Assembly: GCF_009932475.1 (NCBI RefSeq)
Contig: NZ_BJOV01000005.1
Span: 2,232,001-2,296,000, forward strand
DNA: 64,000 nt
Reading direction: 5' to 3'
DNA from: Gordonia spumicola
GTDB taxonomy: Bacteria; Actinomycetota; Actinomycetes; Mycobacteriales; Mycobacteriaceae
In this document: in pieces, positions 16,831-25,073 of the stretch
How the letters are laid out: each line of letters starts with the position of its first letter
Numbering within the stretch: the first letter of the stretch is position 1
Program-made: the position numbers and the translations under genes
The notes under the pieces: model-generated
Told to the model about the DNA's origin: nothing
What the model saw: only the letters and a program-made list of their open reading frames with translations
Database searches by the model: none

Positions 16831-18711
16831 CTACCTGCCGAGCTGCGCCGCGAGTGCATCGAGGACCGATGCGTCCTCGATGGTCGACGGCACCGCGTAC
16901 TCCTCCCCGTCGACGATCTGCCGCATCGTCTTGCGGAGGATCTTCCCGGAGCGGGTCTTCGGCAGCGACGCGACGACGGTGACGTCGCGGAACGTCGCGA
17001 CGGCTCCGATCTCGTCGCGCACGCGCTGGACCAGCTCCGATCGCAGGGTGTCGTCGTCGATCTCGACACCGGCCTTGAGCACCACGTAGCCGCTGGGCCG
17101 TTGACCCTTGAGGTCGTCGTGGATGCCGATGACCGCGCACTCGGCGACCGCCGGATGCGACGCGACGACAGCCTCGATGCTTCCCGTGGACAGTCGATGA
17201 CCGGCGACGTTGATGACGTCGTCCGATCGTCCGAGGACCACGACGTAGCCGTCGGCGTCGATGTATCCGGAGTCGCCGGTGAGGTAGAAGCCGTCGAAGG
17301 TGTTCAGGTACGACGCGCGGAACCGATCCTCGTCGCGCCACAGTCCGGCGAGGGTGCCGGGCGGCAGCGGGAGTCGGATGACGATGTTGCCCTCCCCGCC
17401 GGCCTCGACCGGACCGCCCGTCGCGTCGACCACCTCGACCGCGTAGCCGGGGACGGGCACCGTCGGCGATCCCGCCTTGATCGGCATCGGTTCGAGGCCC
17501 CGGAGATTGGCGACGATCGCCCAGCCGGTCTCGGTCTGCCACCAGTGGTCGACGACGGGGACGCCGAGCTTCGCGGACGCCCACGTGTACGTGTCGGGGT
17601 CGAGCCGCTCCCCCGCCGCGAACAACGTGCGCAGCGTCGACGTGTCGTATCGCCCGAGTTCGACGGCCTTGGGATCGGCCTTGCGAATGGCGCGGATCGC
17701 CGTCGGCGCGGTGAACAGAGCGGCCACCTCATGCTGGTCGATCACCCGCCAGAACGCGCCCGCATCGGGTGTCCCGACGGGTTTGCCCTCGTACATGACC
17801 GTCGTCGCGCCGACCAGCAGCGGGCCGTAGACGATATAGCTGTGCCCCACCACCCAGCCGACGTCGGACGCCGTCCACCAGACGTCGCCCGGCGAGATGT
17901 CGTAGACGTTGCGCATCGACCAGGTCAGCGCGACGGCGTGGCCGCCGTTGTCGCGGACGACGCCCTTCGGCTTCCCCGTGGTCCCCGACGTGTACAGGAT
18001 GTACAGCGGATCGGTGGCGGCCACCTCGACGGGAGCCGCGGGCTCGGCGCTCGCGAGTTCGGCGTCCCAGTCGAGCCAGCCGTCGTAGTCGGACGCCGAT
18101 CCGTCGATCTCGACGCGGTCCTTGACGATGACGGTGCGCGGCGTGGACGACGCCTGCTCGATCGCCGACCGCACGAGTGGCAGGTACTCGACGGTCCGTC
18201 CCGGCTCGAGGCCGCCCGATGCGGTGACGATGGCGACCGGTTCGGCGTCGTCGATGCGGGTCGCGAGTTCGGGCGCGGCGAATCCGCCGAACACCACCGA
18301 GTGAACGGCTCCGATGCGGGCGCACGCGAGCATGGCGATCGCCGCCTCCGGGATCATCGGCAGGTAGACGACGACGCGGTCCCCCTTGCCCACCCCCTGC
18401 GCGGCGAGAACCCCCGCGAAGGCGGCGACCTCGTCGAGCAGCTGCGCGTAGGTGTAGGTCCGGACCGTCGAGGTCATCGCCGAATCCCAGATCAGCGCCA
18501 CCTGGTCCCCGCGACCGTTCGCGACATGGCGGTCGAGCGCGTTGACCGACGTGTTCAGGCTCGCGTCGGGGAACCACCGGTAGATCGGCGGGTTCGAGTC
18601 GTCGAGCGCCCGCGTCGGTGGCGTGATCCAGTCGACTCCCGAGGCGGCGTCGAGCCAGAACTCGTCGGGGTGATCAATGCTGCGAGCGAAGGCGTCTGCG
18701 TAGGATCCCAT
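16831..18711 (-). CDS. prpE: Propionyl-CoA synthetase, acetyl-CoA synthetase family
   Basis: 626 residues, AMP-forming. It has an ACS N-terminal region ('SYADAFARSIDHPDEFW'), 'LYILYTSGTTGKPKGVV', 'DVGWVVGHSYIVYGPLL', 'WWQTETGW' and the C-terminal 'LPKTRSGKILRK' with the acetylatable lysine. The length and the lack of the longer ACS N terminus favour PrpE over Acs. It converts propionate (or acetate) with ATP and CoA to the acyl-CoA. A CRP/GlxR-like site lies 24 bases upstream of the start, which suggests carbon-source control. Confidence 0.88.
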   Translation of the reverse strand: MGSYADAFARSIDHPDEFWLDAASGVDWITPPTRALDDSNPPIYRWFPDASLNTSVNALDRHVANGRGDQVALIWDSAMTSTVRTYTYAQLLDEVAAFAGVLAAQGVGKGDRVVVYLPMIPEAAIAMLACARIGAVHSVVFGGFAAPELATRIDDAEPVAIVTASGGLEPGRTVEYLPLVRSAIEQASSTPRTVIVKDRVEIDGSASDYDGWLDWDAELASAEPAAPVEVAATDPLYILYTSGTTGKPKGVVRDNGGHAVALTWSMRNVYDISPGDVWWTASDVGWVVGHSYIVYGPLLVGATTVMYEGKPVGTPDAGAFWRVIDQHEVAALFTAPTAIRAIRKADPKAVELGRYDTSTLRTLFAAGERLDPDTYTWASAKLGVPVVDHWWQTETGWAIVANLRGLEPMPIKAGSPTVPVPGYAVEVVDATGGPVEAGGEGNIVIRLPLPPGTLAGLWRDEDRFRASYLNTFDGFYLTGDSGYIDADGYVVVLGRSDDVINVAGHRLSTGSIEAVVASHPAVAECAVIGIHDDLKGQRPSGYVVLKAGVEIDDDTLRSELVQRVRDEIGAVATFRDVTVVASLPKTRSGKILRKTMRQIVDGEEYAVPSTIEDASVLDALAAQLGR

Positions 18712-18734
18712 GTCGCCACCGTAGTGAATGTCCG

Positions 18735-18748
18735 GTGACGGCGGTCAC
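18735..18748. promoter_or_regulatory. CRP/GlxR-like site upstream of prpE
   Basis: GTGA-CGGCGG-TCAC is a perfect half-site pair with the 6-base spacing of cAMP-receptor-protein sites. It lies 24 bases before the prpE start, a position that would fit repression or an overlapping promoter. The match is to the core GTGA-N6-TCAC only. Confidence 0.5.
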
Positions 18749-18792
18749 TTGCGGCCCTATTGCCCGTCGTTCAGTCCGACTGTTCGTCCACG

Positions 18793-19227
18793 TCAGTTCC
18801 ACGTCCCGACCTGCTCGACGATGAACCCGAGCAGAATGACTGCCGTGCCGCCGATCTCACCGACGATGAGGGCGACCATCGACGCGGTCATCATCGGCGA
18901 CGTCGGATGCAGTTGGTTCTCCGTGTCGCGGAGGGTGCCGTGCAGACAGTACGACGCGATCGCGGTGACGAAGAAGAACACGACCACGACCAGCGCGACG
19001 AGGTTCACGGCCGTGCTCCACGCACTGAACTGCACAAACACGCCGAGCATCGCCGTCGCGAACGAGTACATGAGCGCGGCACGGTGCGCGATGTCGACAT
19101 AGATGTGCGCCGCACCGTCCGGGCTGCGCATGATCTGCGCAAACTTCCACACCCCGAGAATCAGCGCCCACAGGAAGATCACGCCTGCTGCGATCAGCGC
19201 GATCTGCGTCGCGAGAGTCAGAGTCAT
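18793..19227 (-). CDS. Four-span integral membrane protein
   Basis: 144 residues from ATG 19227. Hydrophobic spans are at about 7-27, 50-66, 71-92 and 113-137, with a short cytoplasmic C terminus. No known motif is seen. The gene lies between prpE and the Abi-like gene on the same strand, with 81 and 31 bases between them, so it may be cotranscribed with either. Function unknown. Confidence 0.7.
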   Translation of the reverse strand: MTLTLATQIALIAAGVIFLWALILGVWKFAQIMRSPDGAAHIYVDIAHRAALMYSFATAMLGVFVQFSAWSTAVNLVALVVVVFFFVTAIASYCLHGTLRDTENQLHPTSPMMTASMVALIVGEIGGTAVILLGFIVEQVGTWN

Positions 19228-19258
19228 GTCTTCCACTCTTTCACGGCAACCCCGCCGA

Positions 19259-19966
19259 TCACCCCATACGCGGTTTGCGACGGACCACCCGCTCCAGCGG
19301 CGATCTGGCCGCAACCCAGGCGCCCGCGTCGACGTCCACCCACGTCGCGAGCTCGACCGCCGCCCTCAGATCGCCGAGCAGGTCACGGCGATGGATCGGC
19401 TCATGATGCGCGGCTCGGTTCCGCACTGTCACGAGCCCCGACAGGTGCCGCTCGACCCGAGCCCGGCGGTCCCTGATGTCGCGATACCCGTTCGGAAACG
19501 CCTTGTTGAGCGCCGGAACCCACAACGTTGTCAGGTATCGCTCCGCGACGATGCAGCGCCAGAATCCGAATCCGAGTTCGGCGACGACCTTGCCGTGGAA
19601 GTCCGGCCCGGCGGGCCCTCGCTCCACCGCTCTCATCGCCCGCTCCAGATCGCCGAGATGGTGATCGTCGAGGGGGATCGTGTCGAACCAGGACGAGTCC
19701 CCTCGCCTGCGCGCCCACGCCGCGAGCTGTGCGTCCATCGCATTCCGGACGGTCACCTCCACCATCGCGACCGTCACCAGGACCGCGGCGGCCGCCACAG
19801 AGTTCCAGTCGTACAGGCGCAGAGCCGCGTGCTCGTCACCCCGTGCGACGAGCCGGTAGGACCGCAGCCGCTGGGCAGTTACGGCCCGCCCGATCGCATC
19901 GTCCCACTCCATATCCATTGCCGTCGACATGTCCCCCGACACCCCCGAATCGAATCCGATCTGCAC
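19259..19966 (-). CDS. Abi-like family protein (HEPN-type)
   Basis: 235 residues. The Abi-like signature is clear: 'YDWNSVAAAA', 'VEVTVRNAMD', 'GFGFWRCIVAERYLTTLWV' and 'VTVRNRAAHHEPI'. The last contains R-x4-H (RNRAAH), the RNase motif of HEPN domains. Related proteins are linked to abortive phage infection or toxin-like RNA cleavage, but no antitoxin or methylase partner is adjacent. Several in-frame Met codons near the N terminus (13, 17 and 19) leave the start uncertain. Confidence 0.75.
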   Translation of the reverse strand: MQIGFDSGVSGDMSTAMDMEWDDAIGRAVTAQRLRSYRLVARGDEHAALRLYDWNSVAAAAVLVTVAMVEVTVRNAMDAQLAAWARRRGDSSWFDTIPLDDHHLGDLERAMRAVERGPAGPDFHGKVVAELGFGFWRCIVAERYLTTLWVPALNKAFPNGYRDIRDRRARVERHLSGLVTVRNRAAHHEPIHRRDLLGDLRAAVELATWVDVDAGAWVAARSPLERVVRRKPRMG

Positions 19967-20008
19967 CGAACATAAACATCACCTCTGACAATCCTCTCGC
20001 CATATTTG

Positions 20009-20046
20009 AAAGTTGAAATGTTTGGGTGTATGGTCATTTCAACTTT
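20009..20046. promoter_or_regulatory. Operator of the dioxygenase/MarR operon
   Basis: Perfect 12-base inverted repeat AAAGTTGAAATG and CATTTCAACTTT with a 14-base spacer. TTGAAA hexamers occur twice in the flanks of the arms. The repeat ends 23 bases before the dioxygenase start, in an AT-rich patch unlike its surroundings. It is the expected binding site of the MarR protein encoded at the operon end. Confidence 0.65.
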
Positions 20047-20069
20047 GAAACAACTCTCGGAGGCCTGAG

Positions 20070-20969
20070 ATGACAGCTGCACACAGCACCACCGCGCTGG
20101 CCGATGCGACGATCCGCGCCGATCACCCGTTCGCACGGCACCTCGTCCACGCCGCAGCCGTCGCCGCGGCGACGCCCCACCGCGCCTGGACTCCGGACGA
20201 CGGACCCCTCCCCGCGCTGTACCTGTCCCACGGAGCACCTCCGACCTTCGAGGACGCCGCGTGGATGCGCCAACTGCACGACTGGTCACAGGCTCTGCCC
20301 AGGCCCCGCGCGATCCTCATCGTGAGCGCGCACTGGGAGTCGGACGAGCTCGGAATCACGAGCACCGCGCCGACCGAACTCGTCTACGACTTCGGCGGCT
20401 TCGACCCGATGTACTACCGCATGCGATACGACACCCCCGACAACACCGGGCTCGCGCAACGCCTGCTCGACGTCCTGCCCGACACCCAGCGCGTCTACGA
20501 GCACCGCACTCGCGGCCTCGACCACGGCGCGTGGCTGCCGCTCAAGGTCATGTACCCCGAGGCCGACATCCCCGTCCTGCAGCTGTCGATGCCGACACAC
20601 GACCCACAGGCACTGTTCGCCATCGGCCGGCGCCTGCAAGCGCTCCGCGCCGAGGGAGTACTGGTCGTCGGATCCGGATTCATGACACACGGCCTGCCCT
20701 ACCTGGACTGGTCTCGCCCCGACATCGTTCCGACGTGGTCGACCGAGTTCGACGAGTGGGCGGCCGACGCCCTCTCACGAGGCGACGTCGACGCCCTCGA
20801 ACGATTCCGCAGCCTCGCCCCCGGATTGCCGTTCGCCCATCCGACGGTTGAGCACTTCACACCGATCTTCGTCACCCTCGGCGCGGCGACCGATGCGGCA
20901 GCACCGGTCACCACCGCGATCGACGGCTTCGCGATGGGCCTCGCCAAGCGGTCGTTCCAGGCGGCCTGA
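20070..20969 (+). CDS. DODA-type extradiol aromatic ring-opening dioxygenase
   Basis: 299 residues from ATG 20070 behind GGAGG. After an N-terminal extension of about 45 residues come 'LPALYLSHGAPPTFE', 'ILIVSAHWES', 'YDFGGFDPMYYRM' and 'LDHGAWLPLKVMYPEA', the histidine-bearing motifs of the class III (LigB/YgiD) fold. It would open catechol-type rings such as DOPA or other dihydroxy aromatics using a divalent metal. Its stop overlaps the MarR start (TGATG). The pairing suggests response to catechols or quinones. Confidence 0.87.
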   Translation: MTAAHSTTALADATIRADHPFARHLVHAAAVAAATPHRAWTPDDGPLPALYLSHGAPPTFEDAAWMRQLHDWSQALPRPRAILIVSAHWESDELGITSTAPTELVYDFGGFDPMYYRMRYDTPDNTGLAQRLLDVLPDTQRVYEHRTRGLDHGAWLPLKVMYPEADIPVLQLSMPTHDPQALFAIGRRLQALRAEGVLVVGSGFMTHGLPYLDWSRPDIVPTWSTEFDEWAADALSRGDVDALERFRSLAPGLPFAHPTVEHFTPIFVTLGAATDAAAPVTTAIDGFAMGLAKRSFQAA

Positions 20970-21421
20970 TGCCCGACGAACCGCGCTGGCTCACCGCCGC
21001 AGAGATGGATGCGTGGCTGCCCCTGCTCGCCGTCATCAACCAACTGCCTCAGGCCCTCGACCAACAGCTCCGGACCGACGCAGGGATCAGCCACGTCTAC
21101 TACTCGATGCTCGCGTTGCTTTCGAACGCCCCCGATCGCACGATGACGATGGGAGAGCTCGCCCGCGACAGCTTCACCAGCCCGTCACGTCTCACCCACG
21201 CGGTCGCGAGCATGGAGAAGCGCGGCTGGGTCGCTCGATGCGCCGACCCGGGGAACAGACGGATCCAGAACGTGTCCCTGACTGACGACGGCGTGACCCT
21301 GCTCGTGCGAATCGCGCCCGGTCACGTCGACGAAGTTCGTCGGCGAGTGTTCGATCGACTGTCGCCCTCTCAGGTCGAGCAGTTGCGCGACATCGCGTCC
21401 ACGCTCGCCGAGCAGAGCTAG
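20969..21421 (+). CDS. MarR family regulator of the dioxygenase operon
   Basis: 150 residues. Winged-helix motifs are visible in 'SMLALLSNAPDRTMTMGELA', 'SRLTHAVASMEKRGWVARC' (recognition helix) and 'NRRIQNVSLTDDG' (wing). One-base overlap with the dioxygenase stop implies coupled translation and autoregulation through the repeat at 20009. The final TAG shares a CTAG with the convergent gene. Confidence 0.9.
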   Translation: MPDEPRWLTAAEMDAWLPLLAVINQLPQALDQQLRTDAGISHVYYSMLALLSNAPDRTMTMGELARDSFTSPSRLTHAVASMEKRGWVARCADPGNRRIQNVSLTDDGVTLLVRIAPGHVDEVRRRVFDRLSPSQVEQLRDIASTLAEQS

Positions 21422-21975
21422 TCGAACTGCGGCGGAACGGTGTCGAGGAGCCGGGAGTCCGGCTCCTCGCCCGACATCGCGAGAAGTCCGACCACCGCCC
21501 GACCGATGGTCAGCAGGTCGCGCGGGTTCTTCTTGTCGAGTCCGCCGATGAGCTGCTTGAGGATCGTCAGCTGGTCGAAGTAGATCCGTTCGACGATCAG
21601 GTTCTCGTCGGGGTCGAAGACGAAGAACGCCGCCATCCGCGTGCGGTGCGTCGATCCGGTCGGCGGGATCTTGCCGAGCGGCCCGAGGTGGGTCCCGAGC
21701 AGCCAGAACTCGACGACCACGGCGTCGACCGTGTGCCGGAACGAGATGATCTCGTGGTCCTGGTCGGGGAACGCGACGCGCGTGTCCCGGTAGTAGTCGC
21801 GGACCTCGCGGTCGCCGTCGTGGACAGTCATCTGCGCGATCAACTCGTAGTGCGGGTGCGGGAACGTCGAGAGCGTGGCATCCCAGTCCTGCCTCACCTC
21901 GTCGTGGAAGTGATCCAGGACGAGCTTCTCGCGGGCGCGCAGGACGGATTCGGGCGGCAGATCGAATCGTGACAT
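21418..21975 (-). CDS. SnoaL-like / NTF2-fold protein (ester cyclase type)
   Basis: 185 residues with the NTF2-fold pattern 'VREVRDYYRDTRVAFPDQDHEIISFRHT'-like middle part and 'VVEFWLLGTHLGPLG', seen in SnoaL-like polyketide cyclases and related enzymes of unknown substrate. 'RMAAFFVFDPDENLIVERIYFD' is the usual last strands. It is divergent from the TetR gene at 22025 with 49 bases between, so that regulator may control it. Confidence 0.75.
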   Translation of the reverse strand: MSRFDLPPESVLRAREKLVLDHFHDEVRQDWDATLSTFPHPHYELIAQMTVHDGDREVRDYYRDTRVAFPDQDHEIISFRHTVDAVVVEFWLLGTHLGPLGKIPPTGSTHRTRMAAFFVFDPDENLIVERIYFDQLTILKQLIGGLDKKNPRDLLTIGRAVVGLLAMSGEEPDSRLLDTVPPQFD

Positions 21976-21990
21976 GAAACGACGCTATAC

Positions 21991-22001
21991 CCACACTGTG
22001 G
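21991..22001. promoter_or_regulatory. Short palindrome between the SnoaL-like and TetR genes
   Basis: CCACACTGTGG (5-base arms, one-base centre) sits in the 49-base divergent intergenic region next to an AT-rich GATTAATTC. It is a possible operator; the arms are short. Confidence 0.3.
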
Positions 22002-22024
22002 ATTAATTCAAGGACTGCGGCACA

Positions 22025-22753
22025 ATGGCAGGTGTGGAGACCACACCCCGCCGCGGCCGACCGCCGAAGAACGCCGCGAAGCTCTCGCGCGCCCGGATCG
22101 TCGACGCGGCGCTCGAGGCCATCGACTCGGGCGGCATCGGGTCCGTCTCCATGCGCTCGGTCGCCCGGTCGATGAACGCCGACCCGAAGAGCCTCTACAA
22201 CCATGTCGCGGGCATCGACGACCTGCTCGACGCCGTCGCCGAACGCATCCTCGGATCGATCGGCGCACCCCCACGGACCGGCGACACGCGTGCGGACCTG
22301 ACGGCCGTCGCCGACGCGTTCCGCACCGCGACGCTCGCACACCGGGCCGCGGCCCCGCTGATCCTGACCCGGCAGATGTCGTCGCTGGACGGCCTCGCCC
22401 CCGTCGACGCGACGCTGTCGGTGCTGGTCGACGCCGGAGCGTCCGCCGACGACGCCGTCCACTTGCTCCGAACGTTCGTGGCGGCCCTCGTCGGCGCATT
22501 GTTGCGCGAGGTGAACGCGGGACCGACGTTCGGGACCTCCGATGTCGAGACGATCGCACGGAGAGAGTCGGACCTGGCGACAGCGGGCCTCAGGGCGGTC
22601 GCCGACGCGGCCGCGGCCTTGGCGCGCTTCGACGCGGCCGCCGAGTACCGCTACACCGTCGACTTCCTGATCGACGGTGCCCTCGCGCGCATCGACGGCG
22701 CAGCGACGCAGCGAGTGCCCGACCGACCTCATGCGGCTACGGTTGGACCATGA
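22025..22753 (+). CDS. TetR family regulator (TetR_C-type)
   Basis: 242 residues. A basic 'RRGRPPKNAAKLSRARIVDA' leader precedes the helix-turn-helix ('SMRSVARSMNADPKSLYNHV', about 40-60). The long C-terminal domain resembles the tetracycline-repressor class. It is divergent from the SnoaL-like gene and overlaps the next start by four bases, so it may regulate both neighbours. Confidence 0.82.
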   Translation: MAGVETTPRRGRPPKNAAKLSRARIVDAALEAIDSGGIGSVSMRSVARSMNADPKSLYNHVAGIDDLLDAVAERILGSIGAPPRTGDTRADLTAVADAFRTATLAHRAAAPLILTRQMSSLDGLAPVDATLSVLVDAGASADDAVHLLRTFVAALVGALLREVNAGPTFGTSDVETIARRESDLATAGLRAVADAAAALARFDAAAEYRYTVDFLIDGALARIDGAATQRVPDRPHAATVGP

Positions 22754-23199
22754 CCGTGCGCGTGATCGTCGTCCACCGGGTCGAGGAGTACGACACCTGG
22801 AAGGAACACTTCGACGCCGCCGCCGATCTGCGGGCCGCGGCGGGCGAGACCGACTTCGAGGTGCTCCGATCCACCGGCGACACGAATCTGGTTGTCCATT
22901 CGTCGACGTGGTCGTCCGACGCCGCCGCTCGCGCCTTCTTCGAGTCGGCGAAGGTCGCCCGCATCCGGGCAGACGCCGGCGTCGAGGCGCCCCTGTTCTT
23001 GTACCTCGACAGCGTCGAGACCGGCACGCTCGACGCTCCGCCTCCCCGACCGTCCCTGAGATCGGTCGAATCAACGGAACCCGGTGACGTTGTGCCGTCG
23101 GGCGCCGATGAATCGACCGATCTTCGGACCGCTTCGCCGCACCTCGAACTGGTACAGACAGACAATCGAGTGGACCAGGGCCACGACCCCCTGAAATGA
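22750..23199 (+). CDS. Putative dimeric alpha-beta barrel (monooxygenase-like) protein
   Basis: 149 residues. The first 85 or so look like a ferredoxin-like alpha-beta barrel of the antibiotic-biosynthesis-monooxygenase type ('RVIVVHRVEEYDTWKEHFD', 'WSSDAAARAFFESAKVARI'). The last 60 are polar and low in structure and may be a tail or an extension caused by loss of an earlier stop. It is coupled to the TetR gene by an ATGA overlap. The stop codon abuts a bidirectional hairpin. Confidence 0.65.
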   Translation: MTVRVIVVHRVEEYDTWKEHFDAAADLRAAAGETDFEVLRSTGDTNLVVHSSTWSSDAAARAFFESAKVARIRADAGVEAPLFLYLDSVETGTLDAPPPRPSLRSVESTEPGDVVPSGADESTDLRTASPHLELVQTDNRVDQGHDPLK

Positions 23200-23231
23200 G
23201 GAAGACCCGGACCGTCTGGTCCGGGTCTTCC
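23200..23231 (-). terminator. Bidirectional terminator between the monooxygenase-like gene and tRNA-fMet copy 1
   Basis: Perfect 14-base arms GGAAGACCCGGACC and GGTCCGGGTCTTCC with a GTCT loop. It ends the tRNA transcript on the minus strand and the plus-strand gene at 23199. Nearly the same hairpin follows tRNA copy 2 at 26689. Confidence 0.85.
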
Positions 23232-23237
23232 CTTCAG

Positions 23238-23311
23238 TAGCGGGGACAGGATTTGAACCTGCGACCTCTGGGTTATGAGCCCAGCGAGCTACCGAGCTGC
23301 TCCACCCCGCG
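23238..23311 (-). tRNA. Initiator tRNA-fMet(CAU), copy 1
   Basis: 74 bases on the minus strand. Stems pair as acceptor CGCGGGG/CCCCGCU, D GAGC/GCUC, anticodon CUGGG/CCCAG with loop CUCAUAA, and T GCAGG/CCUGU. The mismatched first pair (C1-U72) and three consecutive G-C pairs in the anticodon stem mark an initiator tRNA. CCA is not encoded here. A likely -10 (TACAGT on the minus strand) lies about 15 bases upstream. Confidence 0.95.
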
Positions 23312-23341
23312 TTGCGTTCTCCACTGTACACGGCCCCGGAA

Positions 23342-23935
23342 TCATCCGAGCGCGGGGGCGAGCCAACGTTCGAGGAACGTCCTCATCGCATCGTCGTCCC
23401 GCAATTGGTCGGACGGATTCTGCAGGAACGACGTCAACAGCCGCATGATCATCTCGGCGAGACCGTCGAGATCGCCGTCCGTGTAACCGTGGGCGGCCCA
23501 GTCGACGGGGAACCGACGCAGCATCAACGATCCGTACTGGACGACGCTCCCCGACGTGGAACTGCGGCCGAAGGTGCCGGTGTCGCCGATCTGCAGGAGC
23601 AGGTTGAGGCGGGGGTCGCCGGGGACGGTCCGCAGGCAGAACAGCATGCCTTCGACGACTGCGTCGGCAGGCTCGCTGCGCCCGTCGAGGTGCGCGACGA
23701 GCCGGTCGACGAAGTCCGCGGCACCCTGCGCCGCCACTTCGCTGACGATCTCACCGATGCCGGCGAACTGCCGGTACACGGTCTGGCGGGTCACCCCCAG
23801 CTCGGCGGCGACATCGGAGAACGTCGTCTTCGCGACGCCGTACCTGTCGATGCATCGGGCCGTCGCGTCGACGATCCGCTGCCGCGCCTCCTCGTCGGTC
23901 GCCGGAGGCTCCCCGCCCCACCCGTGTTTGGCCAT
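23342..23935 (-). CDS. TetR family regulator of the oxidoreductase cassette
   Basis: 197 residues from ATG 23935 (MAKHGWGG); an ATG at 23956 would add seven residues. Helix-turn-helix at about residues 35-55 ('FSDVAAELGVTRQTVYRQF'). It ends the minus-strand run oxidoreductase, membrane protein, TetR, being separated from the membrane protein gene by only 4 bases, and is the likely local repressor. Confidence 0.82.
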   Translation of the reverse strand: MAKHGWGGEPPATDEEARQRIVDATARCIDRYGVAKTTFSDVAAELGVTRQTVYRQFAGIGEIVSEVAAQGAADFVDRLVAHLDGRSEPADAVVEGMLFCLRTVPGDPRLNLLLQIGDTGTFGRSSTSGSVVQYGSLMLRRFPVDWAAHGYTDGDLDGLAEMIMRLLTSFLQNPSDQLRDDDAMRTFLERWLAPALG

Positions 23936-23939
23936 TGCC

Positions 23940-25073
23940 TCAGACTGCCACAGCACCCCTGTCGCCCACGTCGGCCACCGCGGGCGCCGGTCGCGCCGCC
24001 CGTATCGCGGCGATCACGAACCATGCCGAACCCGCGATGCACAGGACGGAGTACCAGGCACTTCCGATCGGTGTCCCGCGATCCGTCACCCCGTCGACAG
24101 CGCCGAGGAACTCGGGCACCGACGCGATCCACAGGACCGTCAGAACTCCGAGGTACAGCGCCGGATAGACGCGGACGAACTGTGGCGACTCCAGCCCGGT
24201 CGGCCGATTCCAGGTCGCACGGGTCCCCTCGACGAGCAGCCACAATCCGGCGAGCCACAGGACCGCGAGCAGGATGATGACGAGTGTCCGCTGCAGCGTC
24301 GCCTCACCGCCGGTGTCGACACCGACGCGGGTCGGCGCGGCAAGGACCACCATGAGAATCGGCGTCAGGACGCCTGCGGCGATGGTCCGCAGCGTCACCT
24401 GTCCGCCGGAGAGGTTCTTCGTGCCGGAGAACTTCGCGGCGAGCCATGCGAGCACGCCGAACGACACCGATGCGAACACCCACATGCTGTTCATCGGCAC
24501 CGAGGTGAACATCGGCTGGTTGATCATGTTCTCCGGGTTCCACGCCCACCACTTGAGTTGCGGTCCGAGCTGATCGAACGTCTCGTAGAACACCTGACTC
24601 GCGAAGGCGACCGCGACCGCACCTGCGAGTGGACCGCGCCGTTCGAAGACGCCGAGTGCCCGCACCACTTCGTAGGTGACGGCCGAGATCACCGGGTAGA
24701 ACGCGACGATGTAGAGCGGCAGTCTGTCGAACATGAACTGCACGGTGAACACGTTGTGCGAGAAGATGAACCCGACGTACTCGTCGAGCCCGAACCACGA
24801 CGGGAAGTACAACGGCGGCTCGATGATCGCGAGGTAGACGAGCGAACCGAACCACAGGGTGAGGTTCACCGCGTCGCCGTCGCGTCGCCAGCGTCGCCAC
24901 GCGTGGATCAGCGCGAACACCGCGCCTGCCACGATCAGCAGTTCCAGGACCGGCAGCGTCCAGTTGTCGAGGCCGAACGGATTGCGGAACGTGACGATCG
25001 GATTCGCGTCGTCGCAGACGAATCCGAGGTGATCGGCCACTTCGCGGGCCGCGGGCTCGCAGGTGAAGCTCAT
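23940..25073 (-). CDS. Polytopic membrane protein linked to an FAD oxidoreductase
   Basis: 377 residues from ATG 25073, overlapping the oxidoreductase stop by four bases. About nine or ten hydrophobic spans are visible (for example 'LPVLELLIVAGAVFALIHAW', 'LPLYIVAFYPVISAVTYEVV', 'LVIILLAVLWLAGLWLLV'). Aromatic-rich loops include 'EPPLYFPSWFGLDEYVG' and 'LKWWAWNPENM'. I do not recognise the family. Tight coupling suggests that it modifies, exports or houses the same lipophilic substrate as the oxidoreductase. Confidence 0.8.
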   Translation of the reverse strand: MSFTCEPAAREVADHLGFVCDDANPIVTFRNPFGLDNWTLPVLELLIVAGAVFALIHAWRRWRRDGDAVNLTLWFGSLVYLAIIEPPLYFPSWFGLDEYVGFIFSHNVFTVQFMFDRLPLYIVAFYPVISAVTYEVVRALGVFERRGPLAGAVAVAFASQVFYETFDQLGPQLKWWAWNPENMINQPMFTSVPMNSMWVFASVSFGVLAWLAAKFSGTKNLSGGQVTLRTIAAGVLTPILMVVLAAPTRVGVDTGGEATLQRTLVIILLAVLWLAGLWLLVEGTRATWNRPTGLESPQFVRVYPALYLGVLTVLWIASVPEFLGAVDGVTDRGTPIGSAWYSVLCIAGSAWFVIAAIRAARPAPAVADVGDRGAVAV

